DNA of 64,000 nucleotides from Pelagilacustribacter sp045567335 (GTDB lineage Bacteria; Pseudomonadota; Alphaproteobacteria; Pelagibacterales; Pelagibacteraceae), in the NCBI GenBank assembly GCA_045567335.1, contig JBJLCZ010000012.1, positions 1 through 64,000 on the forward strand. The letters run 5' to 3'. Below the pieces are notes generated by a model. The model did not search any database. It worked only from the letters and a program-made list of their open reading frames with translations, and was not told the DNA's origin. The translations under genes were made by a program, and so were the position numbers. Positions 19,296 to 28,535 of this stretch are shown here, in pieces; the stretch's first letter is position 1; the number at the start of each line of letters is the position of its first letter.

Positions 19296-19372
19296 TGGCG
19301 CGCCTGCTAGGATTTGAACCCAGAACCTCCTGGTCCGTAGCCAAGCGCTCTATCCAGTTGAGCTACAGGCGC
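19296..19372 (-). tRNA. tRNA-Arg(ACG) with encoded CCA
   Basis: The minus strand folds as a standard cloverleaf. The seven-base acceptor GCGCCTG pairs with CAGGCGC, the D-arm is GCTCAACTGGATAGAGC, the anticodon stem is CTTGG/CCAGG around loop CTACGGA (anticodon ACG), and the T-arm contains GGTTCAAATCC. The 3' CCA is encoded (TGG at 19296-19298 on the plus strand). The ACG anticodon needs TadA deamination to inosine to read CGU, CGC and CGA. Confidence 0.97.
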
Positions 19373-19460
19373 ATAAATTACAAATATCAAATAAAACTAT
19401 ATAAATAAAGATTTATAATCTATCTTGTTATTTTAGCTTTAAAACTCTAAATTGAAATAT

Positions 19461-20642
19461 ATGACAGATAAAAATTCAGTTATTATTACATCTGCTACTA
19501 GAACAGGAGTGGGGTCTTTTGGAAAAACCTTAAAGAATATTCCCAGTCATGAGCTAGGTTCAGTAGTTATTTCTGAAGCAATTAGAAAAATAAAAATTAA
19601 TAAGCAAGAAGTAGACGAAGTAATTATAGGTCAAGTACTTACAGGGGGGACTGGTCAAAATCCAGCGAGACAAGCTTTGATTAAATCTGGAATTCCAAAA
19701 GAAAAACCTGCATATTTAGTAAATCAGGTTTGTGGATCAGGAATAAGATCTATAGTCTCAGGATTTCAAAGTATTATCTCCGGTAATTCAAAAATAGTAA
19801 TCGCAGGTGGACAGGAAAATATGTCATTAGCACCTCACGCAATATATTTAAGAGACGGAAAAAAACTCGGTGATGCAGAGATGGTAGATACTATGATCAA
19901 TGATGGATTATGGGATGCATTCAATGGATATCATATGGGTAATACTGCAGAAAATGTTGCAAAAAAATTTCAGATTACAAGAGAAGAACAAGATAAATTT
20001 GCATTTTCTTCCCAACAAAAGGCTATAGACGCACAATCAGCAAACAAATTTAAAGACGAAATAGTAAATTTAAAAATTAAATCAAAAAATGCAGAGATTA
20101 ATTTTTGTAAAGATGAACATCCCAGAGAAGGTATTAGCTTAGATACTTTATCAAGACTAAAACCTGTATTTCAAAAAGATGGGACAGTTACCGCAGGAAA
20201 TGCTTCTGGTATTAACGATGGGGCTGCAGCTGTAAGTTTAATGTCTAATTTTGAGGCCGAAAAAAGAAATTTAGAAAAATTAGTTACAATTAAATCATGG
20301 GCAAGTTGTGGAGTTGATCCTTCTTTAATGGGCACTGGCCCTATACCTTCGTCTAAAAAAGCATTAGATCTTGCGGGATGGACAGTAAAAGACGTGGATC
20401 TTTTTGAGATTAACGAGGCATTCGCTGCGCAAAGTATCGCAGTCTTGAAAACTCTGGCTATACCTACAGAAAAAATAAACGTAAATGGAGGTGCAATCGC
20501 CATTGGTCATCCAATAGGAGCATCTGGGACAAGAATACTTGTGACTTTAATTCATGAAATGATAAGAAGAGATGTTCAGAAAGGACTAGCAACTTTGTGT
20601 ATCGGCGGTGGTATGGGTATAGCAATGTGTGTTGAAAGATAA
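19461..20642 (+). CDS. Acetyl-CoA C-acetyltransferase (thiolase II)
   Basis: A 393-residue thiolase that condenses two acetyl-CoA to acetoacetyl-CoA or cleaves the latter. From the ATG at 19461, the active-site Cys is residue 91 in NQVCGSG, the catalytic His is in GGAIAIGHPIGASG, and the second Cys is in LCIGGGMG. The length equals biosynthetic thiolases. An in-frame TTG nine bases upstream adds only MKY and is unlikely. With the acetoacetyl-CoA synthetase that follows on the other strand it forms an acetoacetate-to-acetyl-CoA route. A TATAAT box at 19414-19419 is upstream but lacks a clear -35. Confidence 0.94.
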   Translation: MTDKNSVIITSATRTGVGSFGKTLKNIPSHELGSVVISEAIRKIKINKQEVDEVIIGQVLTGGTGQNPARQALIKSGIPKEKPAYLVNQVCGSGIRSIVSGFQSIISGNSKIVIAGGQENMSLAPHAIYLRDGKKLGDAEMVDTMINDGLWDAFNGYHMGNTAENVAKKFQITREEQDKFAFSSQQKAIDAQSANKFKDEIVNLKIKSKNAEINFCKDEHPREGISLDTLSRLKPVFQKDGTVTAGNASGINDGAAAVSLMSNFEAEKRNLEKLVTIKSWASCGVDPSLMGTGPIPSSKKALDLAGWTVKDVDLFEINEAFAAQSIAVLKTLAIPTEKINVNGGAIAIGHPIGASGTRILVTLIHEMIRRDVQKGLATLCIGGGMGIAMCVER

Positions 20643-20643
20643 A

Positions 20644-20787
20644 ATGGAAATTTCAAAACCTCTCAAAGGTAAAAAAAAACGAAAATTGAATAAGATGCCT
20701 TTTAGTATCAAAGGCTATTTATTTTATTATTCTTTCTTCTGGATTTTAATTTTATCAATTTATATTTATTATCTATTAAAAAACTAA
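20644..20787 (+). CDS. Small 47-residue basic single-pass membrane protein
   Basis: An ORF starting one base after the thiolase stop encodes 47 residues. The first 24 are strongly basic (KPLKGKKKRKLNK); then FYYSFFWILILSIYIYYLL forms one aromatic-rich transmembrane helix. The positive N-terminus predicts an N-in orientation. Its last four bases overlap the convergent acetoacetyl-CoA synthetase gene. It fills the whole gap exactly between two real genes, which favours a true gene. No family is recognised. Confidence 0.55.
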   Translation: MEISKPLKGKKKRKLNKMPFSIKGYLFYYSFFWILILSIYIYYLLKN

Positions 20788-22715
20788 TTTTTTAATTGTG
20801 GTAAATTATTAAAAAAATCAAGACTTTTGGGATTTGCTATAGCCTCTTCATTGTTCAACTTTTCACCATTAATTACTTTTTTTACAGCTAATTCAACAAT
20901 TTTTCCACTTTTAGTTCTTGGAATTTCAGGAACTTTTATAATTATAGTTGGAACATGTTTGGGAGAACAATTTTTTCTAATTATTGTTTTTATTGTCTTG
21001 ATTTTTTTTTCATCTAAGTTTTTATTTTCTTTTGTTGTAACAAATAAAATTATTCTTTCATCATTTTTAAAATCCTGTCCGACAACTAAACCCTCAGTAA
21101 TAAAATCAATATTTTCAACTTGTTGATAAATTTCTGAAGTTCCAATTCTTACCCCTCCTGGATTTAAAGTTGCATCGGATCTACCTCTCATAATAAATCC
21201 ATTATTAGAAGTTCTTTCTATAAAATCTCCATGATGCCAAATATTTTTAAATCTATCAAAATACGCTTTATGATATTTAGCTCCATTATCATCTCCCCAA
21301 AACTTTACAGGCATTGAGGGAAATGGTTTTTTAACTACTAGTTCTCCCTTCTCACCGTCTTTTGTGCTTCTACCATCATCGGTAAATACATCTACATCGA
21401 TTCCCAAACTCTGACCTTGAATTTCTCCTTTATAAACATTCGAATATAAGTTTCCTAAAACTAGGCAGCCTACCATATCAGTTCCACCAGCTATAGAAGC
21501 TAAATGAACATCTTTTTTAATATTATCATAAACATACTTAAAGCTTTCTTCAGCGAGAGGAGAGCCTGTTGAAGTAATTATTTTAATTGAACTTAAGTCC
21601 AAATGTTTGCTATTAAATTTTTCATTTTTAAGATGATCAATATATTTGGCACTTACTCCGAATAAGTTAATCTTTTTATTTTGACAATATTCTAAAAGAA
21701 TATCTATTTTTGGATACGTAGGTGCACCATCAAACAAAAAAATTGATGATCCAGTAGCCAGTCCTCCGACTAACCAATTCCACATCATCCATCCTGTAGT
21801 TGTATAATAAAATAATTTTTCATTATTTCTAATATCACAGTGTAAAATAAATTCTTTATTATGTTCAATTAAAACATTTCCTGCGCCATGAGTAATGCAT
21901 TTAGGCTTACCGGTTGTTCCACTTGAAAAAAGAATATAAATAGGATGATTAAATTTAAACCTTTCAAAAGTTTCATCCAATTTAGAGTACTTCAAAGCTT
22001 CATCAAAATTTACAAATTTTTTAATTTCAGTTTTTTCTTTTTTGTTATAAGTAAAAACTATTGTTTTTTTTATTGAAGGAATTTGTTCTAAAATACTATC
22101 AACCTTTTCTAAAATATTAATTTTTTTACCATTGTAGAAATAATAATCACTTGTAATTAATAATTTTGGTTCAATTTGTTTAAATCTATCTACCACACCT
22201 CGAACTCCAAAATCAGGAGAACAAGAAGACCATATGGCACCATTTTTTGCACAAGCTAAAAAGCTTACAATAGATTCTATTTTGTTAGGAACATAAGCAA
22301 CAACTCTATCTCCTTTGTTTATATCTGCTGATTTTAAATAGGATGAAAACTTGCAAACTTTTTCGTACAAAAGACTCCAAGAAATACTTTCCTCTAAGCC
22401 TGTTTCAGATAAAAAATTAATAGCTATATTGTCATTTTTTTTTTTTAGAATGTTTTCTGAGTAGTTTAAAAATGAATCTGGAAAAAATTCAGTTTTGTTA
22501 AAAGAACTATCTTTTTTTATTATCTTTTTTCCTTTATCGCCGATAATTTTTGAATAATCCCAGAGTTTTGACCAGAAATCTTCCGGATTTAAAACACTCC
22601 ATTTCCAAAATTCTTTAAATATTTTATTAGATTTAAAGTTAACAAATTTTGTAAAATCTTCTAAATTCGAATCCTGTATTTTTTTTTCGTTAGGATGCCA
22701 AAGATGTTTATTCAT
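20784..22715 (-). CDS. Acetoacetate-CoA ligase (acetoacetyl-CoA synthetase)
   Basis: A 643-residue adenylate-forming enzyme of the acetoacetyl-CoA synthetase group. The phosphate loop is FSSGTTGKPKCITHGAG near residue 262, later motifs are TSTGSPL, TTGWMMWNW and GRSDATLNPGGVRIG, and the catalytic Lys is in PRTKSGKIVEL near the C-terminus. The N-terminal DFWSKLWDYSKI matches this subfamily rather than ordinary acetyl-CoA synthetase. Beside the thiolase, it suggests use of acetoacetate as a carbon source. It faces aceE across a 271-base divergent region. Confidence 0.92.
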   Translation of the reverse strand: MNKHLWHPNEKKIQDSNLEDFTKFVNFKSNKIFKEFWKWSVLNPEDFWSKLWDYSKIIGDKGKKIIKKDSSFNKTEFFPDSFLNYSENILKKKNDNIAINFLSETGLEESISWSLLYEKVCKFSSYLKSADINKGDRVVAYVPNKIESIVSFLACAKNGAIWSSCSPDFGVRGVVDRFKQIEPKLLITSDYYFYNGKKINILEKVDSILEQIPSIKKTIVFTYNKKEKTEIKKFVNFDEALKYSKLDETFERFKFNHPIYILFSSGTTGKPKCITHGAGNVLIEHNKEFILHCDIRNNEKLFYYTTTGWMMWNWLVGGLATGSSIFLFDGAPTYPKIDILLEYCQNKKINLFGVSAKYIDHLKNEKFNSKHLDLSSIKIITSTGSPLAEESFKYVYDNIKKDVHLASIAGGTDMVGCLVLGNLYSNVYKGEIQGQSLGIDVDVFTDDGRSTKDGEKGELVVKKPFPSMPVKFWGDDNGAKYHKAYFDRFKNIWHHGDFIERTSNNGFIMRGRSDATLNPGGVRIGTSEIYQQVENIDFITEGLVVGQDFKNDERIILFVTTKENKNLDEKKIKTIKTIIRKNCSPKHVPTIIIKVPEIPRTKSGKIVELAVKKVINGEKLNNEEAIANPKSLDFFNNLPQLKN

Positions 22716-22740
22716 ATAAACTAGTTTAGCTTTAATGAAA

Positions 22741-22842
22741 TTATCTTAACAGGTATTTTTTAAGCAAAATTTTCTGAACTTTTATAGCTTGATTAGATTT
22801 AATTTCCTTTTTTCTAAACAATAATTTAATTAACCATTTCAT
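22741..22842 (-). CDS. Weak candidate 33-residue basic ORF
   Basis: An ORF of 33 codons begins MKWLIKLLFRKKEIK and is rich in Lys and Leu. It lies 25 bases upstream of acetoacetyl-CoA synthetase on the same strand. It could be an upstream leader peptide or a chance frame in AT-rich DNA. There is no Shine-Dalgarno motif or recognised domain. Confidence 0.2.
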   Translation of the reverse strand: MKWLIKLLFRKKEIKSNQAIKVQKILLKKYLLR

Positions 22843-22864
22843 GAATAATATAAACAATTATTAA

Positions 22865-22916
22865 TGACATAAAATGGCATAAAATATGTCAAAAAATCGA
22901 ATTTATAATACGATTT
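22865..22916. promoter_or_regulatory. Two adjacent inverted repeats upstream of aceE
   Basis: TGACATA (22865-22871) pairs with TATGTCA (22885-22891), with a direct repeat CATAAAAT inside. AAATCG (22894-22899) pairs with CGATTT (22911-22916). They sit 70-120 bases before aceE in the region shared with acetoacetyl-CoA synthetase. Two operator-like sites side by side suggest regulated carbon entry, but no binding protein can be named from the sequence. Confidence 0.35.
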
Positions 22917-22986
22917 GCCACAATCTTTAAAGTTTATTGTTAATAAAATTTTTAATATGTTCCTTACAAGTTTATAATAAGAATTT

Positions 22987-25900
22987 ATGGCCCAAAAGAT
23001 TGCAGTTCCAGATATAGGAGATTTCAAAGACGTAGAAGTAATTGAAATTTTGGTAAAACCTGGAGATAAAGTAATTAAAAATGATCCTATCGTTACAATA
23101 GAAAGTGACAAATCAAGTGTTGAAATTCCCTCACCTTCAGATGGAGAAATTAAAGATCTAAAAGTAAAAATTGGAGACAAAGTTTCTGAAGGAAGTATTT
23201 TAGCTATAATTGAAAATGGATTAACTTCCGCTAAAAAAAAAGTAGTCGAAAAAAATCAATTAAAAAAAGAAGTCCCTAAAACTAATGGAAATATAAATAA
23301 TAAACAATCAATTCAGAAAGTTAAAAAAATATTTGCTCAACCAGCATCTAAAGATGATATAGATCCTATTGAAACAAATGAGTGGATAGAGTCTCTTAAC
23401 TCTGTTATTGAAACAGATGGATCTTCAAGAGCTAGCTATCTATTAAATAAAGTAATTAATCAAGCTTATAAGTCAGGTTTAGTTTTACCAGATACAAGAA
23501 CAACTCCTTACATAAATACTATTCCGCCAGAAGCTGAAATAAAATCACCCGGTGATCAAAATGTTGAAAAAAAAATTCGGGCATATGTCAGGTGGAACGC
23601 GGCAGCGATGGTTGTTAAGGCTAATAAAATAAGTCCTGAACTAGGTGGTCATATTGGTACCTTTGCATCTGCAGCTACGCTTTACGATGTGGGCATGAAT
23701 CATTTTTGGAGAGCAAAAAATAATAAGTTTGGTGGAGATTTAATTTATTTCCAAGGACACTCAGCACCTGGAATGTACGCGAGAGCTTACTTAGAGGGAA
23801 GACTTACCGCTAAACAACTAGATGGTTTTAGACAAGAGGTGAATAAGGGAGGTTTATCCTCGTACCCTCATCCTTGGTTGATGCCAAAGTTCTGGCAGTT
23901 TCCTACTGTCTCAATGGGTCTTGGACCTATCATGGCGATTTATCAAGCCAGGTTTTTAAAATACTTAATCAATAGAGGATTAGTAAAAGACGAAGGTAGA
24001 AAAATTTGGGTGTTTCTTGGCGATGGTGAAATGGACGAACCGGAGTCACTTGGAGCAATAGGTTTAGCTGCTCGTGAGAAATTAGATAATTTAGTTTTTG
24101 TCGTAAATTGTAATTTGCAAAGACTAGATGGTCCTGTTCGAGGAAATAGTAAAATTATTCAAGAACTGGAAGGAAGCTTTAGAGGTTCGGGTTGGAATGT
24201 AATAAAAGTTATTTGGGGGTCATACTGGGATCAACTATTGGCTAAAGATAAAACAGGTTTGTTAATTAAACGTATGAATGAATGTGTAGACGGAGAATAT
24301 CAAGCATTTAAGGCTAAAGGCGGTTCTTACGTAAGAAAAAATTTTTTTGGAAAATATCCTGAACTTACTGAGCTAGTTTCCTCTTTAACAGACAAAGATA
24401 TTTGGAGATTAAATAGAGGGGGTCATGATCCTCACAAAGTTTATGCGGCTTACTCGTCAGCAATGCAGCATACTGGATCACCTACAGTTATATTAGCAAA
24501 AACTATTAAAGGATATGGAATGGGTAAAACAGGTGAAAGTGTAAACACAACCCACCAACAAAAAAAATTAGATGAAGAAGATCTATTGTACTACAGAGAT
24601 AGATTTAAAGTCCCGCTAACAGATAAACAAGTCAAGAATATAGAGTATTACAAACCAGACGAAAATTCTGAAGAGATTAAATATTTGAAAGATAAAAGAT
24701 TAAAACTTGGAGGATTTATCCCTGAAAGATCGTCTTTTGCTAAACAAGTTAAAGCTCCACCAAAAGATATTTTCGATGCCTTTATGAAATCAACTGAAAA
24801 AAAGGAAATGTCTACAACAATGGCTTTGGTAAGAATGATGACTGCACTGCTTAGAGATAAAAACGTTGCTCCAAGATTAGTGCCAATCATTCCTGACGAA
24901 GCGAGAACTTTTGGAATGGAGGGTTTCTTTCAAAAAATTGGTATTTATGCACATGAAGGACAGAAATATGAGCCAGTGGACTCTGAACAGCTAAGTTCAT
25001 ATCGAGAGGATAAAAGTGGTCAAGTTTTAGAAGAAGGTATCAATGAATCCGGAGCAATGTCATCATGGATTGCAGCAGGAACCGCTTACACTAATCACGA
25101 TATCGAAATGATACCTGTTTATATTTTCTACTCTATGTTTGGTTTTCAAAGAGTTGGAGATTTAGCATGGGCGGCTGGTGACTCTCAAGCTAGAGGATTT
25201 TTAATTGGAGCTACGGCAGGCAGAACCACTTTAGCTGGGGAAGGGCTACAACACCAAGATGGACATAGTCAGTTGTTAGCATCAAATATCCCTAACTGCA
25301 TTAGTTATGACCCAACGTTTGCTTACGAGATGGCAACAATATTTAGAGAGGGCTTAAGAAGAATGCATGAAAAGAAAGAGAATATCTTTTATTACATCAC
25401 TGCGATGAACGAAAACTACTCTCATCCAGAAAAACCTAAGGGTTGTGATGAGGGAATTCTAAAAGGCATATACTTATTTAAAGAGGGAAAAAATAAAGGT
25501 AAAACTAAGGTTCAATTATTAGGCTCAGGGACTATTTTAAGAGAAATTATAGCCGCTTCTGAGATCTTATCAAAAGAGTATAATATAGACTCGGACATTT
25601 GGAGTGTGACGAGTTTTAATGAGCTACGAAGAGATGGTATGGAAACAGAAAGATTAAATCTTTTAAATCCTAACAAAAAACCAAAAAAATCTTATGTTCA
25701 GGAATGCTTATCAAAAAGAGACGGGCCAGTCATAGCTGCTTCAGATTATACAAGAGCGTTCACTGATCAAATTAGACCTTACACAGACAAAAAGTTTTAT
25801 TCATTTGGAACTGATGGGTATGGAAGAAGTGACACTAGAAAAAATCTTAGAAAATTTTTTGAAGTAGATAAAGAACATATTGTAGCCTTCACTCTTAGTG

Positions 25901-25998
25901 CATTAGCAAAGGAACAGCTAATTGGTTCTGAAGATGCAGAAAAAGCAATTAAAAAATATAAAATAGATAAAGGTAAAGAATTTCCAGCAAATTTATAA
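22987..25998 (+). CDS. aceE: Pyruvate dehydrogenase E1 (homodimeric type) with N-terminal lipoyl domain
   Basis: A 1003-residue fusion. Residues 1-77 are a biotinyl/lipoyl domain (VPDIGDFKDVEVIEILVKPG) with lipoylation Lys42 in ESDKSSVE. A variable charged linker to about residue 130 leads to a full homodimeric E1: the thiamine-diphosphate motif GDGEMDEPESLG, and DGHSQLLASNIPN and YTRAFTDQIRPY further on. Ordinary AceE is about 890 residues and has no lipoyl domain; the extra is almost exactly one lipoyl domain plus linker. That domain is close to the one on E2 in the next gene, so duplication is likely. A TATAAT lies eight bases before the ATG. Confidence 0.95.
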   Translation: MAQKIAVPDIGDFKDVEVIEILVKPGDKVIKNDPIVTIESDKSSVEIPSPSDGEIKDLKVKIGDKVSEGSILAIIENGLTSAKKKVVEKNQLKKEVPKTNGNINNKQSIQKVKKIFAQPASKDDIDPIETNEWIESLNSVIETDGSSRASYLLNKVINQAYKSGLVLPDTRTTPYINTIPPEAEIKSPGDQNVEKKIRAYVRWNAAAMVVKANKISPELGGHIGTFASAATLYDVGMNHFWRAKNNKFGGDLIYFQGHSAPGMYARAYLEGRLTAKQLDGFRQEVNKGGLSSYPHPWLMPKFWQFPTVSMGLGPIMAIYQARFLKYLINRGLVKDEGRKIWVFLGDGEMDEPESLGAIGLAAREKLDNLVFVVNCNLQRLDGPVRGNSKIIQELEGSFRGSGWNVIKVIWGSYWDQLLAKDKTGLLIKRMNECVDGEYQAFKAKGGSYVRKNFFGKYPELTELVSSLTDKDIWRLNRGGHDPHKVYAAYSSAMQHTGSPTVILAKTIKGYGMGKTGESVNTTHQQKKLDEEDLLYYRDRFKVPLTDKQVKNIEYYKPDENSEEIKYLKDKRLKLGGFIPERSSFAKQVKAPPKDIFDAFMKSTEKKEMSTTMALVRMMTALLRDKNVAPRLVPIIPDEARTFGMEGFFQKIGIYAHEGQKYEPVDSEQLSSYREDKSGQVLEEGINESGAMSSWIAAGTAYTNHDIEMIPVYIFYSMFGFQRVGDLAWAAGDSQARGFLIGATAGRTTLAGEGLQHQDGHSQLLASNIPNCISYDPTFAYEMATIFREGLRRMHEKKENIFYYITAMNENYSHPEKPKGCDEGILKGIYLFKEGKNKGKTKVQLLGSGTILREIIAASEILSKEYNIDSDIWSVTSFNELRRDGMETERLNLLNPNKKPKKSYVQECLSKRDGPVIAASDYTRAFTDQIRPYTDKKFYSFGTDGYGRSDTRKNLRKFFEVDKEHIVAFTLSALAKEQLIGSEDAEKAIKKYKIDKGKEFPANL

Positions 25999-25999
25999 A

Positions 26000-27247
26000 A
26001 TGACAGTTCAAAAAATTTTAGTTCCTGATATGGGTGACTTTAAAGATGTCGAAGTTATCGAAGTTCTTGTTAAAAAAGGTCAAGATATTAAAAAAAATGA
26101 TTCTTTAATAACTTTGGAGAGTGACAAATCAAGTGTTGAGGTCCCATCAACTCATGAAGGCAAGATAGAAAAGATTAATGTTTCTGTTGGAGATAAAATT
26201 AATAAAGGGGATTTAATTCTTACTTTAGAGTCAAAACAAGAAATAAATAAACCTGTGAAAGACAAACCTAAGAAAGAAGTAAAACAAAATAAGGACATAA
26301 TCCAAGTTCAGCAGCCCACACCTAGTGTTCCTGCTTCAAGAAAAAGTTCTGCAAGTCCAAATATTAGAAAATTTGCAAGAGAATTAGGAGCAGATATTTC
26401 AAAAGTAGCTGGCACTCAACGTGCTGGAAGAGTGTCTGCTGAGGATGTTAAAAATTTTGTAAGATCTCAAGTCACAGTTTCTCAAGGCAAGGTGCAAAAA
26501 AAAGCAGCAACAAAATTTGTAGAGGAGTATTCTCACGAAGAATTTGGAGATATAACAACTCAAGATCTTCCGCGGGTAAAGAAGTTATCGGGACCTCATT
26601 TAGTTAGATCGTGGACAGAAATTCCTCATGTTACTCAACATGATGAAATAGATGTTACTGATATGGAGCAATTTAGAAATTCCTTATATGATTATTATAC
26701 CGGTGAAAAAATTAAAGTAACTCCTCTAGCATTTATTGCCAAAGCCTTAGTTGGCGCTCTAAAAGAATTTCCAGATTTTAACGCATCATTAAATTCTGAG
26801 TCTAATAAAATTATTTATAAAAAATATTTTCATATCGGTTTTGCCGTTGATACCCCACATGGTCTAATGGTTCCTAAATTAAGAAACGTTGATCAAATGA
26901 GTATAAAAAAAATAGGAGAAGAACTTAAAAATACAAGTCAACTTTGTAGAGAACTTAAGATTGATAAAAAAGAATTTTTTGGTGGATCGATGACTATCTC
27001 AAGTTTAGGAGGTATTGGTGGAACTCATTTTACACCTATCATTAATCCACCAGAGGTAGCAATTTTGGGAGTTGGAAAAACTTTCGATCGACTAGTTAAA
27101 GAAAAAAATCAAATAATTTCAAAAAAAATACTTCCAATATCACTATCATATGATCACAGATTAATAGATGGCGCGGAGGGTGCTAGGTTTTGCGTTTATC
27201 TTGGAAAATGTCTTGGGAAAGATTTTGCCTTTAAGCTTGCTGTTTAG
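26000..27247 (+). CDS. aceF: Pyruvate dehydrogenase E2, dihydrolipoamide acetyltransferase
   Basis: A 415-residue E2. One lipoyl domain (residues 1-78, Lys43 in ESDKSSVE), then a Lys/Pro linker, a peripheral-subunit-binding domain at about 110-155 (ASPNIRKFARELGADISKV), a second linker and the catalytic core with HRLIDG (His386, Asp390). Enterobacterial AceF often has three lipoyl domains; here there is one, and another sits on E1. It starts one base after the aceE stop. No E3 gene lies in the window. Confidence 0.96.
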   Translation: MTVQKILVPDMGDFKDVEVIEVLVKKGQDIKKNDSLITLESDKSSVEVPSTHEGKIEKINVSVGDKINKGDLILTLESKQEINKPVKDKPKKEVKQNKDIIQVQQPTPSVPASRKSSASPNIRKFARELGADISKVAGTQRAGRVSAEDVKNFVRSQVTVSQGKVQKKAATKFVEEYSHEEFGDITTQDLPRVKKLSGPHLVRSWTEIPHVTQHDEIDVTDMEQFRNSLYDYYTGEKIKVTPLAFIAKALVGALKEFPDFNASLNSESNKIIYKKYFHIGFAVDTPHGLMVPKLRNVDQMSIKKIGEELKNTSQLCRELKIDKKEFFGGSMTISSLGGIGGTHFTPIINPPEVAILGVGKTFDRLVKEKNQIISKKILPISLSYDHRLIDGAEGARFCVYLGKCLGKDFAFKLAV

Positions 27248-27271
27248 ATCTTCTTAAACTATTAACCCCTA

Positions 27272-28168
27272 ATGGATAAAAAATTATTTTCACTAATCTG
27301 CGCTATTGTTACGTCTGTTCTTTGGGGCTCAGCTTTTGTAGCACAAGACATGGGTATGGATTTTATAGGGCCTCATACTTTTAATGTGGGAAGATTTTTA
27401 ATCGGATTTTTAACTTTACTTCCTTTCTTTCTTATTTTTGAATTTAAAAAGATAAATTTTAAACGACTTGATAAGAAAAAAATAGCTTATTATTTATTTT
27501 ACTTGGGATTTGTTTTGGCCATAGGCCAAGAACTACAGCAGATTTCTCTAATCTATACTGATGTAGCTAACACTGGTGTTTTTACAGTTTTTTATGTTTT
27601 AGTCGTACCGGTAATTTCTTATTTTATCTTTTCAAAAAAAATGCACTGGTCTATTTGGCCGTCAGTTTTTATCTGCATACTTGGCGGATTACTTCTAAGT
27701 GAACTTAATAATTATTCTGTAAGATTGGGTGATACTCTTGGAATTTTAAGTGCCTTTTGTTGGGGGATTCATATTTTACTAATAAGAAAAACAATTGAAA
27801 TGTTTAGCTTCCCAGTAACTATAGCAACGTCTCAATGTTTTGTGGCATGCTTAGTTTTAATTGGTCCAATGTTTTACTTTGAAGACCCAACGTTTAATAA
27901 TTTTTTAAAAGATTCATATGAAGTTTTTTATGTTGGTATTTTATCAAGTGGACTTGCTTTTTTATTACAAACATACAGTTTGCAAAATATATCTCCAGCC
28001 CCTGCTGCAATAGTTTTCTCGTTAGAAGGTGTTTTTGCAGCAATATTAGCATGGTTAATACTAGACCAATTTTTAAATGAAATAAAAATTTTAGGAATAT
28101 TCTTGATATTGGCTGCCGTAATTTTCTCACAACTAATGCCAATATATGATAAAAAAAAATATGGATGA
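27272..28168 (+). CDS. EamA/DMT family permease
   Basis: A 298-residue protein with about ten hydrophobic helices in two EamA repeats; the first begins SVLWGSAFVAQDMGMDFIGP and the second GDTLGILSAFCWGIHILLIRK. This family exports or imports small metabolites such as amino acids. It follows aceF by 24 bases and may be read with it. The substrate is not predictable. Confidence 0.88.
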   Translation: MDKKLFSLICAIVTSVLWGSAFVAQDMGMDFIGPHTFNVGRFLIGFLTLLPFFLIFEFKKINFKRLDKKKIAYYLFYLGFVLAIGQELQQISLIYTDVANTGVFTVFYVLVVPVISYFIFSKKMHWSIWPSVFICILGGLLLSELNNYSVRLGDTLGILSAFCWGIHILLIRKTIEMFSFPVTIATSQCFVACLVLIGPMFYFEDPTFNNFLKDSYEVFYVGILSSGLAFLLQTYSLQNISPAPAAIVFSLEGVFAAILAWLILDQFLNEIKILGIFLILAAVIFSQLMPIYDKKKYG

Positions 28169-28535
28169 AACTAATAAAGGATTTATGAAACATTTGGGTG
28201 GTCTTGAATTAAAACAGATTAGTCAAACTCATTTCGAATTTATGGTTGAGGTGAAAGAAATGCATTTGAATACTGGAAAAATTGTTCACGGTGGATTCTT
28301 GTCAACAATTGCAGATACAGGAATGGGTACTGCAGCACATAGAGTCGCTGGTGATAGAAGATGTGTAACTATAAATTTAGATATGAAATTTATTTCAGCG
28401 GGTCAATTAGGTGACAAACTAAAAGGAAATGTAAAAATTTTAAAAAAAACAAAGACACTTGTTTTTATTAGTTGTGAAATTTCTAATGATAAAGAAATTG
28501 TCGTGTCTACCTCTGGAACTTGGAAAATTCTTTAA
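28146..28535 (+). CDS. PaaI-type hotdog thioesterase
   Basis: A 129-residue hotdog-fold thioesterase expected to hydrolyse acyl-CoA. The core HLNTGKIVHGGFLSTIADTGMGTAA carries the HGG and the acidic residue typical of PaaI enzymes. Its start is within the EamA gene: ATG at 28146 or, giving a shorter overlap of eight bases, 28161. It converges on the TRAP permease with a four-base overlap. Confidence 0.86.
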   Translation: MIKKNMDETNKGFMKHLGGLELKQISQTHFEFMVEVKEMHLNTGKIVHGGFLSTIADTGMGTAAHRVAGDRRCVTINLDMKFISAGQLGDKLKGNVKILKKTKTLVFISCEISNDKEIVVSTSGTWKIL

